Translations under genes and position numbers: made by a program
Assembly (NCBI RefSeq): GCF_018449605.1
Contig: NZ_JAAVUW010000005.1
Span: 434,001 to 498,000 of the forward strand
From: Luteibacter sp. dw_328
GTDB taxonomy: Bacteria > Pseudomonadota > Gammaproteobacteria > Xanthomonadales > Rhodanobacteraceae
Length of the DNA stretch: 64,000 nucleotides
Direction of reading: 5' to 3'
Notes under the pieces: model-generated
What the model saw: only the letters and a program-made list of their open reading frames with translations
What the model was told of the DNA's origin: nothing
The model's database searches: none
Part shown: one piece after another, positions 1 to 7,878 of the stretch
Layout: every line of letters starts with the position of its first letter
How positions within the stretch are numbered: position 1 is the stretch's first letter

Positions 1-928
1 CGCCACTGACGCCGTTGACCCGGCGAATCAGCGCACCGGTCTTGTGACCGTTGTTGTCGTCGACCACCTGCAGGTAATACGACACCGTCTGGAAGTCGCG
101 AGTGAAGTCGAAAAGCTTGGGGGTCACCCCTGAGGGCCTGGCGACAGCGCTGTAGTTGGACCCGGGCGTAAACGTCGTACCCGATGCCGTCGCCGAGAAC
201 ACCTGCGCCGAGTTGCAGTCCGCAAGCATCATCAGGTCGCCCTTCGCGACGTTCGTCAGCGGTGGCTCCCCGGGCTGCGGGACGACCGTGAGGCTGGCGA
301 CCGTGGTGCCACTGAGTGCGATGGTGCTGTTGATGCCATCCAGCACCCAGCCACGTGCGCCGTCCAGGTAGCGCAGGGTGAGCACGCTGCTGCCTGGCAC
401 GCGGTTACCCAGGGTGGTTCCTTGTTGGGGGATTCCCACGCCCTTGGGGTCGGCGGGATCCACGGGAGTACATGCCGACACGGTGCAGTCGTATCCGCGC
501 AGCGACACGAAGGAAGGCATGGTGAAGGCCGCCAGGGGTGAGGCCGGATAGGTGTTGCCCCCACTCGTCGCGCCCCACGCGGTCGTGTTGTCGTTGAGTG
601 CCGCCTGGAAGACGGCGCCGGAGACCAGCACCTTGGGTGCGCGCAGGTAGCGGTCCAGTGACACGACCCCGTTGGAGAGGGTGGACGACTGGCCACCCAT
701 GTTCGAGCAGTACTGGGCGTTGGTCATGCGCAGATCGGTCGTCAATGCCGTCATGGCGAACCGGCCTTCTTCCTGCAGCTTCGCCAGTTGGGTCTGGACC
801 AGGCTGCTGGTCGACGTCGCAAGGAAAGCGCTGACGATGCCGCCGGCGACGATCACGCCCAGGGCCATGGCGACCATCAGTTCGACGAGCGTGAAGCCAC
901 GGACGGCGCGGACGTCGGCGACGGTCAT
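1..928 (-). CDS. pilW: Type IV pilus minor pilin PilW (partial, 3' end beyond window)
   Basis: The reading frame begins with ATG at 928-926 and stays open to the left edge, so about 309 codons are present and the C-terminus is missing. The N-terminus carries a class III prepilin signal: a short basic leader ending in Arg10-Gly11, then FTLVELMVA with Glu at mature position 5 and a long hydrophobic helix. The prepilin peptidase PilD would cut after Gly11. PilW-family minor pilins sit with PilV, PilX and PilE and prime type IV pilus assembly at the inner membrane. The start codon overlaps the pilV stop in an ATGA, which fixes both the start and the operon. pilX and pilY1 would be expected next, beyond position 1. 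Confidence 0.9.
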   Translation of the reverse strand, partial: MTVADVRAVRGFTLVELMVAMALGVIVAGGIVSAFLATSTSSLVQTQLAKLQEEGRFAMTALTTDLRMTNAQYCSNMGGQSSTLSNGVVSLDRYLRAPKVLVSGAVFQAALNDNTTAWGATSGGNTYPASPLAAFTMPSFVSLRGYDCTVSACTPVDPADPKGVGIPQQGTTLGNRVPGSSVLTLRYLDGARGWVLDGINSTIALSGTTVASLTVVPQPGEPPLTNVAKGDLMMLADCNSAQVFSATASGTTFTPGSNYSAVARPSGVTPKLFDFTRDFQTVSYYLQVVDDNNGHKTGALIRRVNGVSG

Positions 929-1443
929 GGCTGGAAGTTCCATACGTAGGATCGCGTCACCACCGCCTGATGGGTGCTGTCGCCGGCGGCGCGCTCGGTC
1001 CAGTTGATCTGCATGACGCAGTTGCCGGCATAAGGCGGCCGGACGAGCAGTTGGGTAGGGTCGGGCGTGGCGCCATTGGTGCAGGCAATGGAGGCGGTCG
1101 CATTGGGCAGGAAAGCCGTGAGCTGGCTACTCCATAGGTACTGGTCGCGCAGAGCGAGCTTTGCCGGGGTGCAGGCACTCGCTGTCGTGCACGCCTGGGT
1201 GCCGGTCAGCGGATAGGTCGTGGAGTTATAACCGCCTGACCAGACGCCGAGCGGGTTCGCACGCATACGATCGGCCATGCCCATGGCGATGAACTCGGCC
1301 TGGGTACGTTGATAACCGACCTGATTCGAGCGCAGCGAGGTGATCAGCAGCCCAGCGAGGCCAATGAGACCGACACTGAACACCAGTACCGCCATCATGA
1401 CCTCGATCAGAGACACGCCTCTGACATGTCTCGCCGAAGCCAT
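925..1443 (-). CDS. pilV: Type IV pilus modification protein PilV
   Basis: This 172-residue minor pilin has a prepilin leader of nine residues ending in Arg-Gly, followed by VSLIEVMMA and a hydrophobic helix. The +1 residue is Val rather than the commoner Phe or Met, and Glu is kept at +5. The rest is a small pilin-like domain with paired cysteines. I place the start at the ATG at 1443, because an AGGA lies seven bases upstream. A longer TTG start at 1455 would add only four residues. PilV helps initiate pilus fibres together with PilW, whose gene overlaps this one by four bases. It appears to be the first gene of the minor-pilin operon in this genome, since no fimT or fimU precedes it. Confidence 0.9.
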   Translation of the reverse strand: MASARHVRGVSLIEVMMAVLVFSVGLIGLAGLLITSLRSNQVGYQRTQAEFIAMGMADRMRANPLGVWSGGYNSTTYPLTGTQACTTASACTPAKLALRDQYLWSSQLTAFLPNATASIACTNGATPDPTQLLVRPPYAGNCVMQINWTERAAGDSTHQAVVTRSYVWNFQP

Positions 1444-1765
1444 AAGAATCCTCAATGCATAAACACAACTCAGGTTAGGCCGCCGCGCGCCGCGCCTATA
1501 CGTCGTTTCGGCAGGGTATAGGTATTGCCCGCAAAATACGTCGTAATAACCTGATTTTTATCGTTTTGTTTATGCGCTTTTGCAGGATATTTCACGACTG
1601 TGGACAGCACGCGAAAGGAACCACGAACAGTGGCGATTCCGGGCAAAGCCAACGAAACCGGCCGGTGCTGAAATTGGATAGCACGATATTTCACCGTGCA
1701 CGACTGAAATGAAATGTCGGTTCGGCCGGTTTACTGGGCACTACCAACGCACAAGGAGCTCCACC
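1444..1765. other. Intergenic region between divergent pilV and hydrolase genes
   Basis: About 320 bases lie between the pilin operon (minus strand) and the secreted hydrolase (plus strand). An open frame on the minus strand at 1470-1694 has no recognisable domain and no good ribosome site, so I treat the stretch as the two promoter regions. It is locally more AT-rich than the genes around it. I could not assign -10 and -35 boxes with confidence. Confidence 0.6.
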
Positions 1766-2539
1766 ATGTTCCGTTCCCTGATCCGCACGGCCCTGTTCGC
1801 GGCCATCGCCGTCAGCCCGGCCGCCTTCGCTGCCGACAAGCCGACCATCGTCCTGGTCCACGGCGCGTTCGCTGATTCGTCCAGCTGGAACGGCGTGATC
1901 GGCCAGCTGCACAAGGACGGCTACACCGTCGTCGCCGCACCCAACGAACTGCGCAGCGTGAAGACGGACGCCGCCGAGGTGGCCACCCTCGTCGCCAGCA
2001 TCAAGACACCTGTCGTCCTCGTGGGTCACTCCTACGGTGGCTCGGTGATCAGCGAAGCCGCGGAAGGCCATGACAACGTCAGGGCGCTGGTCTATGTCTC
2101 GGCGTTCTCGCCGGAAGCCGGCGAAACCGCCGCAGGCCTCTCGGGCAAGTTCCCCGGTAGCACGCTTGGCCCGACCCTCGCGCCGCCGGTGCCGCTGTCG
2201 ACGGGTGGCAACGACCTCTACATCCAGCAGGACAAGTTCCCGTTGCAGTTCGCCGCCGACGTACCGGCGAAAGACGCCGCGCTCATGGCCGCCGGTCAGC
2301 GTCCGATTACCGACGCCGCGCTGAATGAAGCGGAGACCACGCCGGCGTGGACGCACGTACCGTCGTGGCACATCTACGGCGACGCGGACAAGAACATTCC
2401 GCCGAAGGTGTTGGCATGGATGGCCGATCGCGCGAAGTCGAAGAAGACCGTCGTGATCAAGGGCGCCTCGCACGTCGTGATGGTGTCGCACCCGACGGAC
2501 GTCGCGAAGTTGATCGAAGCGGCCGCCAAGGGCGACTGA
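1766..2539 (+). CDS. Secreted alpha/beta hydrolase
   Basis: This 257-residue protein has a Sec signal peptide (about residues 1-22, ending SPAAFA), so it is probably periplasmic or secreted. The mature part is an alpha/beta hydrolase: an oxyanion-hole LVHGAF motif near residue 30, the nucleophile elbow GHSYGG near 87-92 with Ser as nucleophile, and a C-terminal GASH supplying the catalytic His near 235. The acidic residue is probably the Asp in YGDADKN near 206. The start is the ATG preceded by AAGGAG; an upstream ATG at 1709 would bury the signal peptide. The family contains esterases and proline-iminopeptidase-like enzymes, and the substrate cannot be told. It stands alone. Confidence 0.88.
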   Translation: MFRSLIRTALFAAIAVSPAAFAADKPTIVLVHGAFADSSSWNGVIGQLHKDGYTVVAAPNELRSVKTDAAEVATLVASIKTPVVLVGHSYGGSVISEAAEGHDNVRALVYVSAFSPEAGETAAGLSGKFPGSTLGPTLAPPVPLSTGGNDLYIQQDKFPLQFAADVPAKDAALMAAGQRPITDAALNEAETTPAWTHVPSWHIYGDADKNIPPKVLAWMADRAKSKKTVVIKGASHVVMVSHPTDVAKLIEAAAKGD

Positions 2540-2548
2540 TCGACGAGA

Positions 2549-3253
2549 TCAGCTACGGCGCGCCTTTTCATCGGGCGCGTCGTAGCTGACGCTTTTGAAT
2601 CCCTCGAGATCGCGAAGGGCATCGGCAAGCACGGCGAGTTGATCCTTGCGAACCGGCCTGGTGAACAGCACGGTCACCACGTCGTCGCCATCCGGTTCCC
2701 TGCGGAGAATGGTCTTCGCGAAGGGAAGATGATGTTCGGACAGGGCGGTCTCGAACACACTCAGCGCACTCGAACCCGTAAGCCTTGCCGTGAGACGCGG
2801 ACGGCGCTTGGGCTTGCCGGTGAGCCTGCGTTCCAGTGGTTTGAGCAGTGCGAGGATCACCCAGATGATGGCCGTTGCCATCACCGCACCGGCATACATG
2901 CCGCTACCGGCAGCCAGTCCCACGGAAGCGACGGCCCACAAGCTGGCGGCCGTGGTCAGGCCACGCACGATCTGGTCGCGCTCCACGAAGAGGATCGTTC
3001 CGGCACCGAGAAAGCCCACGCCCGTCACCACCTGGGCGGCAATGCGCGAGGGATCGAGCACGACGTGCGGATTATTGAGCACATCGGCGAAGCCGAAGGC
3101 CGAGACGATGATGGCGAGCGCCGCGCCCACGGCAACCAGCATGTGGGTTCGCAGACCAGCGGTCCACTCGAGGCGACCACGGTTGATGCCGATCACGCCG
3201 CTGAGCACGGCGGCGGCGAGGAGACGAAGGAGAAGGTCGACGGGTCCGATCAT
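2549..3253 (-). CDS. MgtC/SapB family membrane protein
   Basis: This 234-residue protein has an N-terminal half of about four to five hydrophobic helices carrying the MgtC-type signatures GVIGINRGRLEWTAGLRTH and GVGFLGAGTI. A soluble C-terminal domain of about 80 residues resembles the ACT-like tail of the family. MgtC proteins sit in the inner membrane and modulate growth at low magnesium and inside hosts, in some species by restraining the F1Fo ATPase. They are not themselves proven magnesium carriers. The gene is convergent with the upstream hydrolase, with only nine bases between their stops. No magnesium-responsive leader was recognised in the short gap upstream. Confidence 0.85.
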   Translation of the reverse strand: MIGPVDLLLRLLAAAVLSGVIGINRGRLEWTAGLRTHMLVAVGAALAIIVSAFGFADVLNNPHVVLDPSRIAAQVVTGVGFLGAGTILFVERDQIVRGLTTAASLWAVASVGLAAGSGMYAGAVMATAIIWVILALLKPLERRLTGKPKRRPRLTARLTGSSALSVFETALSEHHLPFAKTILRREPDGDDVVTVLFTRPVRKDQLAVLADALRDLEGFKSVSYDAPDEKARRS

Positions 3254-3310
3254 TCGTCCGACTCTAAGCAGCCGGCGATAAAGATCCTGTGACCGTCGTG
3301 CGTGGCGGGC

Positions 3311-3583
3311 TCAGCGTCGCACGCGAAGCCGGGACAGTAACGTGAGCGTAAGCAACACCGTACCTGCGCCAGCGCTTGCATAGCCAAAGGCGAGTAGCGC
3401 ACCGAACGCGGCGCCGTCGTGCGTCATCTCGACAATGAGCAAAGCGCCGAGGGCCACCGATCCGGCCAGACGAAGAAGGTAAGCACGCGACCGCGGCGGC
3501 TTTCCACCGATGACCTCGGCGTGGTGGCGATTCATTGCGCCAGCGAGACAAGCGAAGCCAACGATGGCGAGGAGCAGGCTCAT
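3311..3583 (-). CDS. DUF3325 small membrane protein
   Basis: This 90-residue protein has three hydrophobic segments and the motif GAMNRHHAEV near the N-terminus, which matches the DUF3325 family. It is the last gene of a three-gene set with DUF3649 and a PepSY-TM protein. That set usually accompanies TonB-dependent siderophore receptors in pseudomonads and xanthomonads. The start ATG overlaps the stop of the PepSY gene (ATGA at 3583-3580). A longer frame reaching 3685 overlaps the PepSY gene too far to be real. The molecular function is unknown; a supporting role in ferric-siderophore reduction at the inner membrane is an inference from context. Confidence 0.85.
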   Translation of the reverse strand: MSLLLAIVGFACLAGAMNRHHAEVIGGKPPRSRAYLLRLAGSVALGALLIVEMTHDGAAFGALLAFGYASAGAGTVLLTLTLLSRLRVRR

Positions 3584-5082
3584 GCGTGCTCCCGTCGCCG
3601 TCTCGGCGCAGGCGTGTGTCGTCCGACACCCCAGGCGATGGCGAGGCAGGCGACGCCGAACAGCGCCATGACAACGTCGAACCACATGAAGTCCACGCGC
3701 ACAAAGGCTACGTCACCCAGCGCAAGAGTCACGAGCGATACGCCGGCCAGCGCGAACTGGATGATCCAGCCTTTGCGTGGTGCGACGAAACACACATGCA
3801 GCAGCGCGACGGCCCATACGATGAACATCGTGTGGATCTCCCACTCCGCGCGTTCGTGCATGGCGTGAGGAAGCAGACGGTTCGCCCAGAGGAAGGCGGA
3901 CATTGCCAAGGGCATGCCCGCGACGAAGGCGACGTTGAGACGCTCGACCAGACGGAAGCCGACGTGAGGCCGCGAAGGATCAGGCAAGAGCGCGCGGCGC
4001 TTCACGGTCCATAGAACGAGGCCCGTGGCGACCATCGCGGTGCCGACCACGCCAAGCAGGAAGTACAACCAGCGCATTTCCAGTGGAGCGAAGCGACCGG
4101 CATGTACGCCGATCATCCCGCCGCGCGTGAGGACGCCGGCGCTTTCCGGCTTCGACGAGGCGATGACCGCACCCGTGCTGCCGTCCAGTTGCACCGTCAC
4201 CTGGTTGGAGCTGATCCGGTCCGAGCCGGCGCGCTCGGCAACGATGCGTGCCGACGCGTCGCCCGGCTGGGTAATCCTCAGCGTGGCGACATGGCCGCCG
4301 TTCCACGCCTCGCCAGCCGCATCGAGCGCGAGACGAAGGTCGATCAGCGGGGTCGGCACGCCGACGGCGGCGGGTGTCGCATACGTGGGAATGATTTCCG
4401 CGAACAAAGCATTGCGGCTGCCGTTCGAGCCATCGGCGCCCCAGGGCATATACAACGTCATGAGGGTGACGAGGTCGGTGTACGTAATCATCAGATGGAA
4501 TGGAAGCGCCAGCACGGCGAGCGCGTTGTGTCCGTCCAGCCAGCTGCGCTGTCCCTTGCGTGGGCGGAAGGTAAAGAAGTCCGCGAAGATCTTCTTGTGC
4601 GTGATGACACCGCTGACGATGGCGATGAGCATCGCCATCGCGCAGAGGCCCGCGAGCCATCGCCCCCACAGGATCGGCATGTAGTGCATGTCGAAGTGCA
4701 GGCGATAGAAGAAGTCGCCGCCTTCGGTGGCCCGTACATCCACAGGTTCGCCATGAGCGTCGAGGTAGATCGGCGCCATCATTGCGCTGCGCGGCGTGCC
4801 CTTGTCGCGGAAGGCGACGGTGACGCCCGCCGCACGTTCGTCCGGCAGCGCAATGATCCACTCCGCGGCATGCGCTGCGTGGATCGCCAGGTAGCGTTGC
4901 GCATGGGCGACATCGATCCGGGCAGGCTGGCGCACACCGATCTCCGGCTGTGCCCAGCGAGTGATCTCCTCGCGCCAGAAGCTCACCGTGCCGGCAAGGA
5001 ACATCGCGTACAGCACCCAGCCGACGATAAGGCCCGACCACGTGTGCAGGCTGGCCTGGGACTGACGGAAGCCGACACTCAT
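3580..5082 (-). CDS. PepSY-associated transmembrane protein (ferric-siderophore reductase-like)
   Basis: This 500-residue membrane protein starts SVGFRQSQASLHTWSGLIVG, the typical opening of PepSY-TM proteins with a conserved HTWSGL segment in the first helix. Further helices lie near residues 135-165 (with GVITHKKIF) and 185-215. About four more are found in the last 150 residues. Two soluble periplasmic stretches carry the PepSY-like regions. The conserved histidines in helices fit haem or metal binding. Relatives such as FoxB and PiuB are thought to reduce ferric siderophores at the inner membrane. The start was set by the four-base overlap with the DUF3649 stop. A longer frame to 5169 runs through that upstream gene and is rejected. 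Confidence 0.87.
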   Translation of the reverse strand: MSVGFRQSQASLHTWSGLIVGWVLYAMFLAGTVSFWREEITRWAQPEIGVRQPARIDVAHAQRYLAIHAAHAAEWIIALPDERAAGVTVAFRDKGTPRSAMMAPIYLDAHGEPVDVRATEGGDFFYRLHFDMHYMPILWGRWLAGLCAMAMLIAIVSGVITHKKIFADFFTFRPRKGQRSWLDGHNALAVLALPFHLMITYTDLVTLMTLYMPWGADGSNGSRNALFAEIIPTYATPAAVGVPTPLIDLRLALDAAGEAWNGGHVATLRITQPGDASARIVAERAGSDRISSNQVTVQLDGSTGAVIASSKPESAGVLTRGGMIGVHAGRFAPLEMRWLYFLLGVVGTAMVATGLVLWTVKRRALLPDPSRPHVGFRLVERLNVAFVAGMPLAMSAFLWANRLLPHAMHERAEWEIHTMFIVWAVALLHVCFVAPRKGWIIQFALAGVSLVTLALGDVAFVRVDFMWFDVVMALFGVACLAIAWGVGRHTPAPRRRREHA

Positions 5083-5327
5083 GTGAGTGCGATGCCGAGT
5101 GCTGCGGCGACGGCAAGCGCGGCCATGATCGCGCTGGTCCGGCCCAGACGCTTCGCACCGAAGACCCACACGAAGCAGCCTGCGTAGAGCAGGAACGAGA
5201 GCATCGTTGCCGTGAAGCCTGCACCGGGGCGGTCACCGGGAATGAGGCGGCCGAGGAGGAACGTCCACAGGGAAACGGTGATGTAACCGCCGACGATGGC
5301 GAGGGCGATGCGTGCGATCGTGGCGAT
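5079..5327 (-). CDS. DUF3649-like small membrane protein, apparent ATC start
   Basis: The frame encodes about 82 residues with three hydrophobic segments (one containing GGYITVSLWTFLLG, one LSFLLYAGCFVWVFG, and an alanine-rich C-terminal helix). It fits DUF3649, the usual first partner of PepSY-TM and DUF3325 genes. Its stop overlaps the PepSY start in ATGA. Between the in-frame upstream stop and the protein body there is no ATG, GTG, TTG or CTG. The only plausible initiator is ATC at 5327-5325, four bases behind AGGGGAGG. The first internal ATG would discard half of the protein. It could be a true non-canonical start, a base error, or a decayed start codon. Confidence 0.6.
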   Translation of the reverse strand: MATIARIALAIVGGYITVSLWTFLLGRLIPGDRPGAGFTATMLSFLLYAGCFVWVFGAKRLGRTSAIMAALAVAAALGIALT

Positions 5328-5340
5328 GGGGCCTCCCCTA

Positions 5341-5359
5341 AATGCGAATGATTCGCATC
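5341..5359. promoter_or_regulatory. Fur-box-like palindrome
   Basis: The bases AATGCGAATGATTCGCATC form a 17-base near-perfect palindrome (5342-5358) that resembles the Fur-box pattern AATGnGAATnATTCnCATT. It lies 14 bases upstream of the apparent DUF3649 start, where Fur bound to iron would block the promoter. This agrees with the iron-linked identity of the three genes downstream. Confidence 0.7.
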
Positions 5360-5390
5360 GTAGGGGGAGGCTGCGGGGTCGTCAAGGAGA

Positions 5391-5415
5391 GCTTCGCCGA
5401 TGAATCGGCTCCTAC
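5391..5415. repeat. REP-like element, single copy (A)
   Basis: The segment GCTTCGCCGATGAATCGGCTCCTAC ends in the core palindrome found at seven other places in the window. It lies between the aldo/keto reductase and the iron operon. The same GAGAGCTTCGCCGATGAA context recurs at 40424. Confidence 0.75.
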
Positions 5416-5446
5416 CGGGCGCGTGTGCGAGCGGGTGTGCGCTGGA

Positions 5447-6397
5447 TTATTTACGGTTTTCCCGGGGGATGAAGCCGGGGAGGCCAGTGTGGACGACGTC
5501 GTTGAGCCGGATGTTGGTGGTGGTGATGCCGTCGCGGATTTCCTGGAGTGCTTCGGGGGGCAAAGGGGAGATCTCGAAGTTCTCGCGGATGTGTGCGGGG
5601 TTGGTCGATGTGGTGAGGAAGGCGGTGCCGCGTTGCAGTGCCCAGGCAAGAGCGACGTGCGCAGGCGTTTCGCCGATACGCTCGCCAATCGCCTTCAGCA
5701 CGGGGTCGTCGTGAAGGCTCGGCTCCATGCCGTGACCGAGCGGTGCGAACGCAAGCAGCACGATGCCGTTCGCCTTGCAGAACTCGAGCAGCTCCCACTC
5801 GGGCAGATACGGATGCGACTCGACCTGCACGATGGCCGGTTTGATGCGCGCGTTCGCGACGATTTCCTTCACCGCATCGAGCTTCACATCCGACAGGCCG
5901 ATGGCCCTGGCCAAGCCTTCGTCGACGAGGTTCTCCATCGCCCGCCAGGTATCCAGCAGGGTGATGCCTTTGTCGTACAGCGGGCCGCCGTCGGCATCTT
6001 TCGGGTACTGGTCGTCGCCGGGGGCGAACGCGAACGGCGTGTGGATCAGATAGGCGTCGGCGTAGTCGACCTGCAAGCGCCGCAGGCTCGCCTCGAGCGC
6101 GGGCTTGACGCGCTCAGGCCTGTGATTGTTGTTCCACAGCTTCGTCGTCACGAAGAGGTCTTCGCGACGAACGACACCGTTGTCGATCGCTTCCTTGATC
6201 ACATCGCCGACGATGTCTTCATTGCGATACGCCTCGGCGGCGTCGAGATGGAGGAACCCCACCTCGAGCGCCGTCTTGATGGCGGCACGTCCCTTTTCGC
6301 GGTCGGGAATCAGCGTACCGAAACCGACGGCCGGGATGGCCCCCGTGCCGTGCGCGAGGGGAATACGGGTGTGACGAAAGGTATCAAGGGCACTCAT
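5447..6397 (-). CDS. Aldo/keto reductase
   Basis: This 316-residue cytoplasmic NAD(P)H-dependent reductase belongs to the AKR family (2,5-diketo-D-gluconate reductase-like branch). The catalytic tetrad is visible: Asp52 and Tyr57 in LDAAEAYRNED, Lys86 in FVTTKLWNN and His119 in DAYLIHT. It reduces aldehydes or ketones; the physiological substrate is not known. It is the last gene of the efflux operon, with its ATG overlapping the stop of the outer-membrane factor by four bases. That suggests it detoxifies a carbonyl compound that the pump also handles (inference). The C-terminus ends soon after the usual FIPRENRK region. Confidence 0.9.
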   Translation of the reverse strand: MSALDTFRHTRIPLAHGTGAIPAVGFGTLIPDREKGRAAIKTALEVGFLHLDAAEAYRNEDIVGDVIKEAIDNGVVRREDLFVTTKLWNNNHRPERVKPALEASLRRLQVDYADAYLIHTPFAFAPGDDQYPKDADGGPLYDKGITLLDTWRAMENLVDEGLARAIGLSDVKLDAVKEIVANARIKPAIVQVESHPYLPEWELLEFCKANGIVLLAFAPLGHGMEPSLHDDPVLKAIGERIGETPAHVALAWALQRGTAFLTTSTNPAHIRENFEISPLPPEALQEIRDGITTTNIRLNDVVHTGLPGFIPRENRK

Positions 6398-7863
6398 GGT
6401 TTTCCTCCGTTAGTGGGTTCACCCGCCATCGCTTGCTCGTCACGGTACGCCGCCCTGCGCTGGAATGCTTCGTCGGAATTGCCGCCAAGTGCGATGGATA
6501 GCTGTACGTTGTCCTGGTACTGCACGGTCTTCGCCTGGATCTGCCCGATCAGGGCGCGCTGATAGGAGCGCTCGGCGTCGATGACCTGCAGCACACCTGT
6601 CTCGCCGGCCTTGTAGCCCTCGCGATTCAACCGCAGGCTGAGTTCGGCAGACGCGAGCGCACGATCCTGCGCCGCATATTCCTCGCTGTCGTGATTGACG
6701 GCCTGTAGTACGTCGGCCACCTGCCCCAACGACGTCACTACGGTCTGCTGATACGTCGCGAGCGCTGCCTTGTACCCATCGACCGCACCACGCTGGTTTG
6801 CCTTCAGCGTTCCGCCATTGAAGATCGGTGCCGTCAGGCCGGCAGCGAGACCCCACAGCGTGCCAATGCCGGGCGCAGGGCCCACGCGAGTGAGTGATCC
6901 GGAGAGATTCAGATGCGGATACAGGTCGGCGGTCGCTACGCCAATGGCGGCGCTGGCGGCATGCAACTGCGACTCGGCCTCGAGAATGTCCGGGCGATCA
7001 TGCGCGAGATCCGAAGGCAACGTCACAGGCAATTGGGCGGGAAGCGCGAAGTCAGTGAGATCGAAGTCCGGCGGCGTCCAGTCTGCCGGGCCCTTGCCGG
7101 CAAGGACGGAGAGCGCGTGTGCCGCCGTGTCGCGTTGTTGCGCAAGCGGGGGGAGCAGTGTTTCGTCCTGTGCGAGTTGCGTCGTCGCCGTCGCGACGTC
7201 GACCTGCGTGGCACTGCCGTAGCGATGGGCTGTCTGCACGAGCTCGAGATTTTTGCGGTCGTTGGCGAGGAGGCTCTCCACGGCAGCGATCTGCGCGCGT
7301 GCCGAGGCCAGCGAAAGGGCTTGGGTCGCGACGTCCCCGGTGACGGTCAGGTAGGCCGCGTCGAAGCGATGCCTCTGCGATTCTGCGAGCGCAGCCTGTT
7401 CTTCGACGCGGCGCTTCGTACCACCGAACAGATCGAGGTCGAAACTCACGCGCGGTCCCACCGCGTAGAAATTCGACGTACCGAAGCCACTGGCGCCGGC
7501 CGCGCGCTCGCGTCCAACCTGCGCACCGAAATCGACCTGCGGGCTCAACGCACCGCGGACGGATGTCACGGCCTCGTTAGCCTGCGCGATGGTGGCATCC
7601 GCCGCTTCCAAGCCCAGATTGCCGTCGATCGCCTTGTGCATCACCAGGTCGAGCTTCGATGAACCGAGCGACGACCACCAGTCACCGTCGATCTTCCTGT
7701 CGAAGTCGATGTGCTGCGCGCCGGTGCCGGCAAGCGCGTGCTCCGCCTGAATGTCGTAGTGCTTCGAGGCGGGTGCCGCGGGCTTTTCGAAATCCGGCCC
7801 GACCATACAGCCGGCGAGCAGCGCGAACGTAGAGGCGGCGAGTACCGTTTTGACGAGTTTCAT
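6394..7863 (-). CDS. Outer-membrane efflux lipoprotein, NodT/OprM type
   Basis: This 489-residue protein has a lipoprotein signal ending LLAGC with the lipidated Cys at 19. Two repeated outer-membrane-factor domains follow, each with the long helices that build the periplasmic tunnel (for example residues near 200-260 and 400-460). It would form the trimeric outer-membrane channel of a tripartite pump. The gene follows the DHA2 transporter and the HlyD-type adaptor with 15 bases of spacing and overlaps the aldo/keto reductase downstream. All are read in the same direction, so one transcript is likely, controlled by the divergent TetR gene. Confidence 0.92.
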   Translation of the reverse strand: MKLVKTVLAASTFALLAGCMVGPDFEKPAAPASKHYDIQAEHALAGTGAQHIDFDRKIDGDWWSSLGSSKLDLVMHKAIDGNLGLEAADATIAQANEAVTSVRGALSPQVDFGAQVGRERAAGASGFGTSNFYAVGPRVSFDLDLFGGTKRRVEEQAALAESQRHRFDAAYLTVTGDVATQALSLASARAQIAAVESLLANDRKNLELVQTAHRYGSATQVDVATATTQLAQDETLLPPLAQQRDTAAHALSVLAGKGPADWTPPDFDLTDFALPAQLPVTLPSDLAHDRPDILEAESQLHAASAAIGVATADLYPHLNLSGSLTRVGPAPGIGTLWGLAAGLTAPIFNGGTLKANQRGAVDGYKAALATYQQTVVTSLGQVADVLQAVNHDSEEYAAQDRALASAELSLRLNREGYKAGETGVLQVIDAERSYQRALIGQIQAKTVQYQDNVQLSIALGGNSDEAFQRRAAYRDEQAMAGEPTNGGKP

Positions 7864-7878
7864 GGGCGACTCCGAGAG

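Noticed and set aside
1470-1694. 74-codon frame on the minus strand upstream of pilV
   Set aside because: No recognisable domain and no good ribosome site; it sits in the divergent promoter region.
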